DNA of 5,018 nt from Mariprofundus sp. (GTDB taxonomy: Bacteria; Pseudomonadota; Zetaproteobacteria; Mariprofundales; Mariprofundaceae), in the NCBI GenBank assembly GCA_021772845.1, contig JAJFLF010000312.1:1-5018 (forward strand). The letters are read 5' to 3'. Position numbers and translations under genes: made by a program. Position 1 is the first letter of the stretch. The number at the start of each line of letters is the position of its first letter. The notes below the pieces were generated by a model. The model did not search any database. It had not been told where the DNA came from and worked only from the letters and a program-made list of their open reading frames with translations. Of the stretch, positions 1 to 4,908 are shown piece by piece.

Positions 1-241
1 CATCATTGAAATCTTTCTTGGAGAGCACGCCATCGTTGTTTCGATCCATGCCATCGAATGCCTTGCGGGCTGATCTCTCCACCTTTTTCATCATCTCTTC
101 AAAGGTGACCTGGCCATCGCCATTGGCATCAAAGTCCTGCGAAGCAGTGGGGCCAGCCCAGGCAGATGAGGCACAAAATAGACCTAGGATCAAAAGAATA
201 GCCAGAAAAAACGGATTCGTTTTTCGATTATCATCAGTCAT
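1..241 (-). CDS. Exported EF-hand calcium-binding protein (partial, 3' end off the window)
   Basis: The first 80 residues are present and the gene runs off the left edge. The ATG (239-241) is chosen because GGAGG (247-251 on the complement) precedes it by 5 nt. Residues 1-10 are polar, 11-24 hydrophobic, and SSAWA|G at 25-30 is a good signal peptidase I site, so the product is probably periplasmic or secreted. A cysteine lies at 23, but the preceding residues (GLF) do not make a lipobox. Residue 38 opens a canonical EF-hand loop: D38, N40, D42, Q44, T46, E49. A second loop begins at D66 (N68, D70, S74, D77), with Asp instead of Glu at position 12, which is also seen in real EF-hands. Small bacterial EF-hand proteins are thought to bind Ca2+, but their roles are mostly unknown. 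The gene lies 96 nt downstream of the O-methyltransferase on the same strand, with no clear terminator between, so cotranscription is possible. The number of further EF-hands is unknown. Confidence 0.85.
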   Translation of the reverse strand, partial: MTDDNRKTNPFFLAILLILGLFCASSAWAGPTASQDFDANGDGQVTFEEMMKKVERSARKAFDGMDRNNDGVLSKKDFND

Positions 242-265
242 TATTACCTCCATATTCAAAAGCAC

Positions 266-284
266 ATGCTGTCATCACCAGCAT
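266..284. repeat. Short perfect inverted repeat upstream of the EF-hand gene
   Basis: ATGCTG (266-271) and CAGCAT (279-284) are exact inverted repeats around a 7-nt spacer. They lie 25-43 nt upstream of the EF-hand start codon, in the 96-nt gap below the O-methyltransferase. There is no T-run after the dyad on either strand, so it is not an intrinsic terminator. It could be a small operator or an mRNA stem, but 6-bp arms arise easily by chance. I see no convincing promoter in this gap; a TATACT box on the minus strand (331-336) lacks a good partner. Confidence 0.2.
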
Positions 285-337
285 TTCCGAATAGTCATGC
301 TTTTCACCCCATGCGGTGCACTATTCCCACAGTATAG

Positions 338-1000
338 CTATTTCTTCATCACCAGCGTAATGCCATCAGCAACAGGCAGCATATTAATATCAATACGTGA
401 ATCATTCTTTAATGCCCTGTTAAATGCCCTGATCGCGACAGTACTGGCCTCTCGGTTACCGGCATCAATCACACTGCCACCCCAAAGCACATTATCGATC
501 ACCATCAGACCACCGCTTCGTAGCAGTTTCAGACTAGCCTCAAAATAAGCGCCATAATTTTTTTTATCTGCATCAATAAAAACAAAATCAAATGTTTCGA
601 CTTGTCCATCAGTAATCAAAAGCTGCAATGTCTCAATAGCAGGTCGCAGATGCAAGCTGATCTTATCACGCACTCCTGCCTCAGACCAAAATGAAGCCCC
701 CACCGACGTCCATTCATCAGACAGATCACAGGTGATGATTTCCCCATCATCAGGTATTGCCTGCGCCATCCACAATGTGGCATAGCCCGTATAGGTACCA
801 AGCTCGAGAACACGCTTGGCCCCCATCAGCTTGATCAGCATCGCCATAAACTGCCCCTGCTCAGGCGCCGAGCGCATGATGGACAATTTTTCCTTCTCCG
901 TTGCCAATCGCAATCGCTGCAGCACATCAGGTTCCCGCAAGCCCATACTCAACAGGTAATCATAAAGTTCTTCATTCAGCCCATTGCTTCGATTTGCCAC
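338..1000 (-). CDS. Class I SAM-dependent O-methyltransferase (caffeoyl-CoA OMT-like, Methyltransf_3 family)
   Basis: The protein has 220 residues, the usual length for bacterial members of this family. Translation starts at GTG (998-1000), preceded by GGAGG with 6 nt spacing; the first in-frame ATG is only at codon 19 and would cut into the N-terminal helix. Visible motifs: IMRSAPEQGQF (41-51), the family's N-terminal substrate/metal region; VLELGTYTGYA (64-74), the SAM-binding glycine motif; FDFVFIDADKKNY (137-149), and VIDNVLWGG (167-175). By analogy with plant caffeoyl-CoA O-methyltransferase, D143, D169 and N170 should bind the divalent metal. The family methylates hydroxyls, usually of catechols or other vicinal diols; some bacterial relatives (TrmR/YrrM) instead methylate 5-hydroxyuridine in tRNA. 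The substrate cannot be told from sequence. It is cytosolic: no signal peptide or membrane segment. It is divergent from the histidine kinase and is the upstream neighbour of the EF-hand gene. Confidence 0.93.
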   Translation of the reverse strand: MANRSNGLNEELYDYLLSMGLREPDVLQRLRLATEKEKLSIMRSAPEQGQFMAMLIKLMGAKRVLELGTYTGYATLWMAQAIPDDGEIITCDLSDEWTSVGASFWSEAGVRDKISLHLRPAIETLQLLITDGQVETFDFVFIDADKKNYGAYFEASLKLLRSGGLMVIDNVLWGGSVIDAGNREASTVAIRAFNRALKNDSRIDINMLPVADGITLVMKK

Positions 1001-1007
1001 CTAACAC

Positions 1008-1058
1008 CTCCGTTCTGTTGCTGACCTTCATGCATGACGATTCCCGGCCAGAACAGAG
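1008..1058 (-). promoter_or_regulatory. Possible SD-sequestering hairpin in the O-methyltransferase mRNA leader
   Basis: Read on the minus strand, CTCTGTTCTG (1058-1049) pairs with CAGAACGGAG (1017-1008) over 10 bp, with one U-G wobble and a 31-nt loop. The 3' arm holds four of the five bases of the GGAGG ribosome-binding site (1011-1007) used by the GTG start. The folded leader should therefore hinder translation initiation. Whether it forms depends on transcription starting upstream of 1058, which I cannot show. As DNA the same arms could be a repressor operator. No riboswitch class is recognised. Confidence 0.35.
1028..1037. repeat. Perfect 10-bp palindrome TCATGCATGA
   Basis: TCATGCATGA is self-complementary over all ten bases. 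It lies 28 nt upstream of the O-methyltransferase start codon, in the loop of the possible leader hairpin. It could be a small protein-binding site or a chance event; the matching bases stop at both ends. Confidence 0.35.
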
Positions 1059-1133
1059 CATTTGCCCTTAAGAAAGTCCCACTCAAACTTAGCGTTTTCT
1101 TTAATTAGCACCAACAAAGAATTACTCGCAGTA

Positions 1134-1166
1134 TTTGAAATCACTTGTTTTATTGGGTGTTTCAAA
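1134..1166. repeat. Imperfect inverted repeat in the histidine kinase promoter region
   Basis: TTTGAAA-T-CAC (1134-1144) faces GTG-TTTCAAA (1157-1166): ten complementary positions with one bulged T at 1141 and a 12-nt spacer. The dyad overlaps the candidate -35 box of the kinase operon (1145-1150) and lies before its candidate -10. This is where a repressor or autoregulator would bind. Its spacing and A/T-rich arms do not identify a regulator family. Confidence 0.3.
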
Positions 1167-1172
1167 CATAGT
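1145..1172 (+). promoter_or_regulatory. Weak sigma70-like promoter candidate for the kinase-regulator operon
   Basis: TTGTTT (1145-1150) and CATAGT (1167-1172) are separated by 16 bp. This would give a leader of about 25-30 nt before the ATG at 1206. Both boxes are imperfect, so this is a guess at the most likely promoter in the divergent region. Confidence 0.22.
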
Positions 1173-1229
1173 TATGTCTTAGCTTTTTACCATGGAGGGT
1201 AATACATGGCTGTTTCCCATTCAAACATA
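1161..1229 (+). repeat. Pair of identical 10-mers TTCAAACATA around the kinase start
   Basis: TTCAAACATA occurs at 1161-1170, in the promoter region and part of the inverted repeat arm, and again at 1220-1229, inside codons 5-8 of the histidine kinase. The start-to-start distance is 59 bp. It might be a two-site operator spanning the ribosome-binding site. The A-rich composition makes chance repetition plausible. Confidence 0.2.
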
Positions 1230-3014
1230 AAAACCACATTAAGTGGCATGTTGAATCAATTATCCCCCATGCAACTTTTTGGTGGCCTTGCAATCATTGG
1301 TATTATCACGTTCTCTTTTTATAACATGTCGAGAGATCTGGCGGTTGGTCTTGAAGGTGATCTGCGTACGGCATTTGACCAACAAAACCTTACTGTGGTG
1401 GACATTGCCAGTTCCCGTGTGGGCTTTCATATTGATAACGATGTGGCAGAAAATGTGCGTTTGCTTGGACAGTTCCCTGGCATGCAGCGTCAGGAGATGC
1501 GTAACGCGTCACGTGATATGGAGAAAGTGAATACCATTGCCGCACCACGCGTGGATGGTTTCGTACTCTTTGATGCCAATGGCGATCTCTTCACTGTTTA
1601 TCCCGAATCGATGCGCTTCCCATACAAAGGCAATCAGTCTGAAAGTCCCTTTTTTAAAACCTCAAAGGAGACGGGGGCTCTCTATTTCTCTGACTGGATT
1701 CACGATGGTGATAGCCTGAAAATGCGGGTTGCAAACGCGATCTACAAAAAAATCATTTTAGATGAAGATAAGCAGAGTCCTGATGGTAAACTGTCTGGCG
1801 TAATCATGGCCCAGATTGATTTTGACCGCACGATTGCAAGTGAGCTGGGTCGTCTGAAATCCAGTGGTATTATGCATTGGATTATTGATGAAAAGTCAGG
1901 TGAAGTGCTTTATCACTCAGTGCTGCCCCGCAATGCGCCTGACAATGTAGTTGAATCCATTAAAAGTAAATTGGCAAAAGACCTCTTGAAAGCTTTTCCT
2001 TCTACGGTGCTTGAGCCAGGTATTCATCGTGCGAAGCTCGGCGGCACAGGCTTTTCTATTGCCAGCGCACGAAGCAAAGTTGGCCCGCATAAAATCACTG
2101 TGAATCTGGCCTACGATGATTCAGCAGTTGCAGGATTGGTATACGAAAAAACCAATCGCATCTACATGCTGGGCATTGCCTTTCTCGTGGTGGTATTAAT
2201 TGGTGCGGTTGTGACCTTACGTCAGATGGCCAAACGACAATCATTGATTGGTGAAAAAGACCATTTGGCTCGCGAATTGGCATTGGAAGAGGAAAAGAAA
2301 AAGTTGAGCGAACAGGTTTCTCAACTACAGAAGATGGAAAGCCTTGGCGAGCTCGCAGCAGGTACAGCCCATGAGCTCAATAATGCGCTTACAGCTCCTA
2401 TGGGAATGCTCAGTATCCTGAAGACAAAGCCTGACCTGGACAGTGATAAGCGAGCACACTTTCTCAATCAAGCCATTTCAGGTATGGAGCAAGCACGTGC
2501 TATTGTTGAAGGCCTGTTGCGTTTTTCACGCAGTGAGCTCAATGAAAAACAGTTAGATGATGTGAATGAGGATATTCGATTTGTTCTCAACATGTACAAA
2601 AAAGAGCTGGAGCATGCTGATATTACGCTGGTGCAGGATCTGCAGGAAGAATTACCATCGGTATTAGCGGCACATCGCCAAATTCAGCAAGTTGTGTTGA
2701 ATTTGGTAACCAACGCTAAATATATATTGGATAAAGGTGGAATTTTAGAGGTAAGCAGCAAGAGTGAAAGACGCAATGGTGTTGATGGTATCATCATCAA
2801 GGTTAAAGATAATGGACCCGGAATGAATGAAGAGATACAGCAACGTATCTTTGAACCTTTCTATTCAACCAAAGCAGTGGGTGAAGGTACTGGATTAGGG
2901 CTCTCGATCTGTTATGGCATCGTTCAGGATCATGGAGGATTAATGAACGTCGTTAGTGCTCCGGGACAAGGAGCAACCTTTAGCATATGGATTCCTTCAG
3001 GAGATAAAGCATAA
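1206..3014 (+). CDS. Membrane sensor histidine kinase with Cache-like extracytoplasmic domain
   Basis: 602 residues; the ATG follows GGAGGG (1194-1199). A first membrane segment lies at about 24-39 and a second at about 319-338, enclosing a region of about 280 residues outside the membrane. That region has Cache (PAS-like, probably double Cache) features: FVLFDANGDL at 119-128, ESPFFKTSKETGALYFSDW at 146-164, and GVIMAQIDFDRTIA near 198-211. Such domains bind small ligands directly. No HAMP domain is apparent; a charged, probable coiled-coil helix (about 342-380) links straight to the HisKA domain. H389 in GTAHELNNALTAP (386-398) is the phosphoacceptor. The ATPase domain has the N box around N503, DNGPGM (535-540), IFEPFYSTK (548-556), GEGTGLGLS (559-567) and GQGATF (587-592), so all catalytic boxes look intact. 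The kinase core resembles the NtrB-like group, but the common HELNNPL is HELNNAL here. The stop is one base before the regulator start. The ligand is unknown. Confidence 0.95.
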   Translation: MAVSHSNIKTTLSGMLNQLSPMQLFGGLAIIGIITFSFYNMSRDLAVGLEGDLRTAFDQQNLTVVDIASSRVGFHIDNDVAENVRLLGQFPGMQRQEMRNASRDMEKVNTIAAPRVDGFVLFDANGDLFTVYPESMRFPYKGNQSESPFFKTSKETGALYFSDWIHDGDSLKMRVANAIYKKIILDEDKQSPDGKLSGVIMAQIDFDRTIASELGRLKSSGIMHWIIDEKSGEVLYHSVLPRNAPDNVVESIKSKLAKDLLKAFPSTVLEPGIHRAKLGGTGFSIASARSKVGPHKITVNLAYDDSAVAGLVYEKTNRIYMLGIAFLVVVLIGAVVTLRQMAKRQSLIGEKDHLARELALEEEKKKLSEQVSQLQKMESLGELAAGTAHELNNALTAPMGMLSILKTKPDLDSDKRAHFLNQAISGMEQARAIVEGLLRFSRSELNEKQLDDVNEDIRFVLNMYKKELEHADITLVQDLQEELPSVLAAHRQIQQVVLNLVTNAKYILDKGGILEVSSKSERRNGVDGIIIKVKDNGPGMNEEIQQRIFEPFYSTKAVGEGTGLGLSICYGIVQDHGGLMNVVSAPGQGATFSIWIPSGDKA

Positions 3015-3015
3015 A

Positions 3016-3414
3016 ATGTTAAAAACAATCTTAACAGTTGATGATAACGAAAAAGTACATGATGTATTGGAACCAATGCTTGAGATATGGTTAGAAGACA
3101 ATGATCTGGAAATGACTATTGTAAAATTATGCAATGGTGCTGAAGCATTGGCTTGGGTTAAGGAGAATGGTAAACCTGATCTGGTATTGCTCGACGTGCG
3201 AATGCCCGTGATGGATGGGGCTGAATTTCTGCGTCAGGTTGCAATGTTGGGCTATGACTTCCGGCCATTCACCCTGCTATTAACCGGCTATGCAGATGAT
3301 CTGGAACAGCATCTGGGCACGGATGCTCTGCTGATGAAACACCTTCGCAAACCTTTCATGACACCCGAGTTCTTTGCTGCCTTGGATAACTTAAATGCTG
3401 CAAGAAAACCTTGA
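3016..3414 (+). CDS. Single-domain response regulator (receiver only)
   Basis: 132 residues forming one CheY-like receiver with nothing after it. Key residues are present: acidic pair D9-D10, phosphoacceptor D60 in LVLLDVRMP, T90 in LLLTGYAD, and K112 in LRKPF. The chosen ATG is one base after the kinase stop; AGGAG at 2999-3003 is rather far (12 nt), so translation is probably coupled to the kinase. An in-frame GTG at 2956 would add 20 residues that merely overlap the kinase and precede the first receiver strand (KTILTVDD), so it is rejected. It is almost certainly phosphorylated by the upstream kinase. With no DNA-binding or enzymatic domain it should act by protein contact, as a CheY-like effector or a phosphorelay intermediate. 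The output partner is not in this window. Confidence 0.93.
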   Translation: MLKTILTVDDNEKVHDVLEPMLEIWLEDNDLEMTIVKLCNGAEALAWVKENGKPDLVLLDVRMPVMDGAEFLRQVAMLGYDFRPFTLLLTGYADDLEQHLGTDALLMKHLRKPFMTPEFFAALDNLNAARKP

Positions 3415-3423
3415 TTAATAGTT

Positions 3424-3453
3424 AAAAAATACCGCCACGGTTATGGCATGGCG
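3424..3453 (-). terminator. Probable intrinsic terminator of the kinase-DUF523 operon
   Basis: On the minus strand CGCCA (3453-3449) pairs with TGGCG (3437-3433) around an 11-nt loop. G, T, A and then six T (3429-3424) follow. It begins 16 nt beyond the DUF523 stop codon, the expected place. The stem is short, so it may be modest. In the plus direction the hairpin is not followed by T residues, so it should not stop the histidine kinase transcript. Confidence 0.55.
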
Positions 3454-3469
3454 CGATGCAGAGTATAAA

Positions 3470-3964
3470 CTAAAAACTCGACAATGCCGCCAATTGTACT
3501 TCCGCTTCGCTTAGTTGGCATTCGCTGAACACCGCTATGCCATGATGGGCCAACAAACGCGCAGTCACACCCTGCCCTGCGATTTTTGTGGCTGAGAAAC
3601 TGCCATCATTGAGTTGAGTTACACCACAGGAGGGGCTGCCCTCTTTCAGGATTGCAATGCGAATATCGTGTTGAATACAGAGAGCCAACGCCATTTCTGC
3701 ACCAGCCATGAAAGCATCGGTGACATCAGTGCCATCTTTGCGTCGAATAGCGCTCTCACCTTTAATCACTGATTCTGCATCACCTGCTTCGATTTCAGCA
3801 GGAGGCCGTGGGATTAGCAAACCACCGGCTACCTCAGGGCATAAAGAGACTAAACGGCCTTGCATTTTCCACCCATGCAAGATCTCTGAACTGCATAAGC
3901 TGTTATCACCATCATAACGTACGTTCTGCCCCAGCAGACAGGCACTGATCAGAATTTTATGCAT
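3470..3964 (-). CDS. DUF523 family protein (YbbK/TudS-like, probable Fe-S desulfidase)
   Basis: 164 residues, typical for a stand-alone DUF523 domain; there is no C-terminal DUF1722 extension. The start is ATG at 3962-3964, with GGAG (3975-3972) 7 nt before it. A longer in-frame start at 4060 would add 32 residues encoded inside the overlapping kinase gene and remove the usual beginning (MHKILISACLLG), so it is rejected. Family motifs: SACLLGQNVRYDG (7-19), CPEVAGGLLIPRPPAEI (42-58) and LKEGSPSCG (106-114). C9, C42 and C113 are the three conserved cysteines. In the characterised relative TudS three cysteines hold a [4Fe-4S] cluster that removes sulfur from 2-thiouracil; an equivalent reaction here is inference. 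The start overlaps the end of the PfkB kinase gene by 8 nt in the shared ATGCATAA, implying coupled translation. Cytosolic; no signal peptide in the chosen form. Confidence 0.9.
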   Translation of the reverse strand: MHKILISACLLGQNVRYDGDNSLCSSEILHGWKMQGRLVSLCPEVAGGLLIPRPPAEIEAGDAESVIKGESAIRRKDGTDVTDAFMAGAEMALALCIQHDIRIAILKEGSPSCGVTQLNDGSFSATKIAGQGVTARLLAHHGIAVFSECQLSEAEVQLAALSSF

Positions 3965-4844
3965 GTGATTGCTCCAACAAACTATCCATAGCAGCACGAT
4001 CAGGCATACCGCAACGCGCGCCCTGCTTTGTACAGGCCAGCGCGCCGGCAGCAGAAGCAAAACGAAGCAGATCAGGCCACGTCATTTCACGCGCCAAGGC
4101 CAGAGCAAACGCACCATGAAAAACATCACCTGCGCCTGTAGAGTCGACAGCATCGACTTTGAACGCATCCATCTCACCTGACTCCCCATTACAGCTCCAA
4201 ATCAACCCTGCGGCGCCCTGAGTGATCACCACATGCTCGTAAAGTGTCGACAAGGATCGTAGAGCACTATCCAGATCTTCCGTATCACAGTAATGACGGG
4301 CGAACTTTTCTGAAGCCACCAAGTAATCGACTTCACCGGCTAACGCTTTAGTGCCTTGATGTAGAGAACCCGCATCAAGTACGGTGATAATCCCTCTCTC
4401 ATTTGCCCATCGGCAGAGTGACTGGGATAATAGAGGTTCATGGCCATCAAATAGCATCACTTTAGGGGATTCAGAGACACGCACGGCATCCACTCCCAAA
4501 TGAACTGTATCACCTTTAAAGTTTACTACAGACCTACGGCCATCCGGTTTGGACAAGACCTGCGACACCGGTGTCGCATGATCACCACGTTTCAGCTTAG
4601 AAACATCCACCCCTTCGCAGATAAACTCCCGCAAATGCACCTCGCCAAAGAAATCACGCCCTAAATAACCACAGAATCCAGCCGCTCCACCCAAACGCGA
4701 CACGCACACCGCCGCATTGGCCGCTGGGCCACCGCCTGATAACTGCATCGTATCAGCTACAGACTTCTCGTTCGCTTCGGGATGATGGCTAACCCCCATC
4801 GAAATATCGTATGAAGCATGCCCCACGCACAACACATCTAACAT
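3957..4844 (-). CDS. PfkB-family carbohydrate/nucleoside kinase, YihV/ketohexokinase-like
   Basis: 295 residues, normal for the ribokinase (PfkB) family. The N-terminus LDVLCVGHASYDI (2-14) is the first Rossmann strand, so the ATG at 4844 cannot be moved downstream. Signature 1 is GGGPAANAAVCVSRLGG (37-53); signature 2 is DSTGAGDVFHGAFA (234-247), with D240 the expected catalytic base and GAGD the anion hole. The C-terminal pattern AFKVDAVDSTGAGDVFHGA, then RFASAAGALACTKQGARCGMPD, closely resembles sulfofructose kinase YihV of E. coli as I recall it, and more distantly ketohexokinase. Substrate specificity cannot be assigned: no sulfoglycolytic aldolase, isomerase or transporter lies in the window. 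It is first in a two-gene operon with the DUF523 gene (8-nt overlap). No Shine-Dalgarno motif is visible in the 20 nt before the start, unlike the other genes preceded by intergenic DNA in this window, so initiation may be weak or leaderless. Confidence 0.93.
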   Translation of the reverse strand: MLDVLCVGHASYDISMGVSHHPEANEKSVADTMQLSGGGPAANAAVCVSRLGGAAGFCGYLGRDFFGEVHLREFICEGVDVSKLKRGDHATPVSQVLSKPDGRRSVVNFKGDTVHLGVDAVRVSESPKVMLFDGHEPLLSQSLCRWANERGIITVLDAGSLHQGTKALAGEVDYLVASEKFARHYCDTEDLDSALRSLSTLYEHVVITQGAAGLIWSCNGESGEMDAFKVDAVDSTGAGDVFHGAFALALAREMTWPDLLRFASAAGALACTKQGARCGMPDRAAMDSLLEQSHA

Positions 4845-4850
4845 AAGCAG

Positions 4851-4880
4851 AGCGTATCAGTAATGATATAACATTGACAA
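4851..4880 (-). promoter_or_regulatory. Possible promoter of the PfkB kinase operon, giving a leaderless mRNA
   Basis: On the minus strand TTGTCA (4880-4875), 18 bp, then TACGCT (4856-4851) with an upstream TG (4859-4858) resembling an extended -10. The -10 box ends 6 nt before the ATG, so transcription would start at or next to the start codon. This agrees with the missing ribosome-binding site, but the -10 matches poorly. Confidence 0.22.
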
Positions 4881-4895
4881 ATTCGCATTTATCAT
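4863..4895. repeat. Inverted repeat centred on two overlapping divergent -35 boxes
   Basis: ATGATATA (4863-4870) faces TTTATCAT (4888-4895): 7 of 8 positions are complementary. The centre is near 4879, within the overlapping TTGACA (plus) and TTGTCA (minus) boxes. A regulator bound here could control both directions. The arms are A/T-rich, so chance is possible. Confidence 0.25.
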
Positions 4896-4902
4896 CTATC
4901 TA
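4874..4902 (+). promoter_or_regulatory. Candidate sigma70 promoter for a plus-strand transcript
   Basis: TTGACA (4874-4879) is a perfect consensus -35, followed after 17 bp by TATCTA (4897-4902), a weak -10 sharing only TAT. Transcription would start near 4909. There is no plus-strand protein gene between here and the terminator at 4961-4991, which supports a short untranslated transcript. Confidence 0.38.
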
Positions 4903-4908
4903 CTTATA

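Noticed and set aside
163..180. Cysteine at residue 23 of the EF-hand protein as a lipoprotein site
   Set aside because: The residue before it is Phe, which does not fit a lipobox; the SSAWA|G signal peptidase I site is better.
6..548. 180-codon open frame on the plus strand over the EF-hand and methyltransferase genes
   Set aside because: It is antisense to two genes with clear family motifs and SD sites, and its translation shows no domain.
616..813. 65-codon minus-strand frame inside the methyltransferase
   Set aside because: It is a different frame of a well-supported gene, with no motif of its own.
1570..1607. DANGD segment of the sensor domain (residues 123-134) resembling an EF-hand loop
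   Set aside because: It lacks the central glycine, and a DANG turn is common in Cache domain strands; the resemblance to the neighbouring EF-hand gene is coincidental.
2956..3015. Upstream GTG start adding 20 residues to the response regulator
   Set aside because: The extension overlaps the kinase catalytic domain end and lies before the first receiver strand; the ATG at 3016 fits the family start.
3433..3453. The convergent-gap hairpin as a bidirectional terminator
   Set aside because: No T-run follows it on the plus strand, so only the minus-strand direction is supported.
3965..4060. Longer DUF523 start giving an apparent N-terminal membrane segment
   Set aside because: The 32 extra residues come from reading the kinase gene out of frame; the ATG at 3964 has GGAG at good spacing and gives the normal family N-terminus.
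3708..4181. Two plus-strand frames (3708-3917 and 3969-4181) antisense to DUF523 and the PfkB kinase
   Set aside because: Both are shadows of conserved minus-strand genes, with no recognisable domain.
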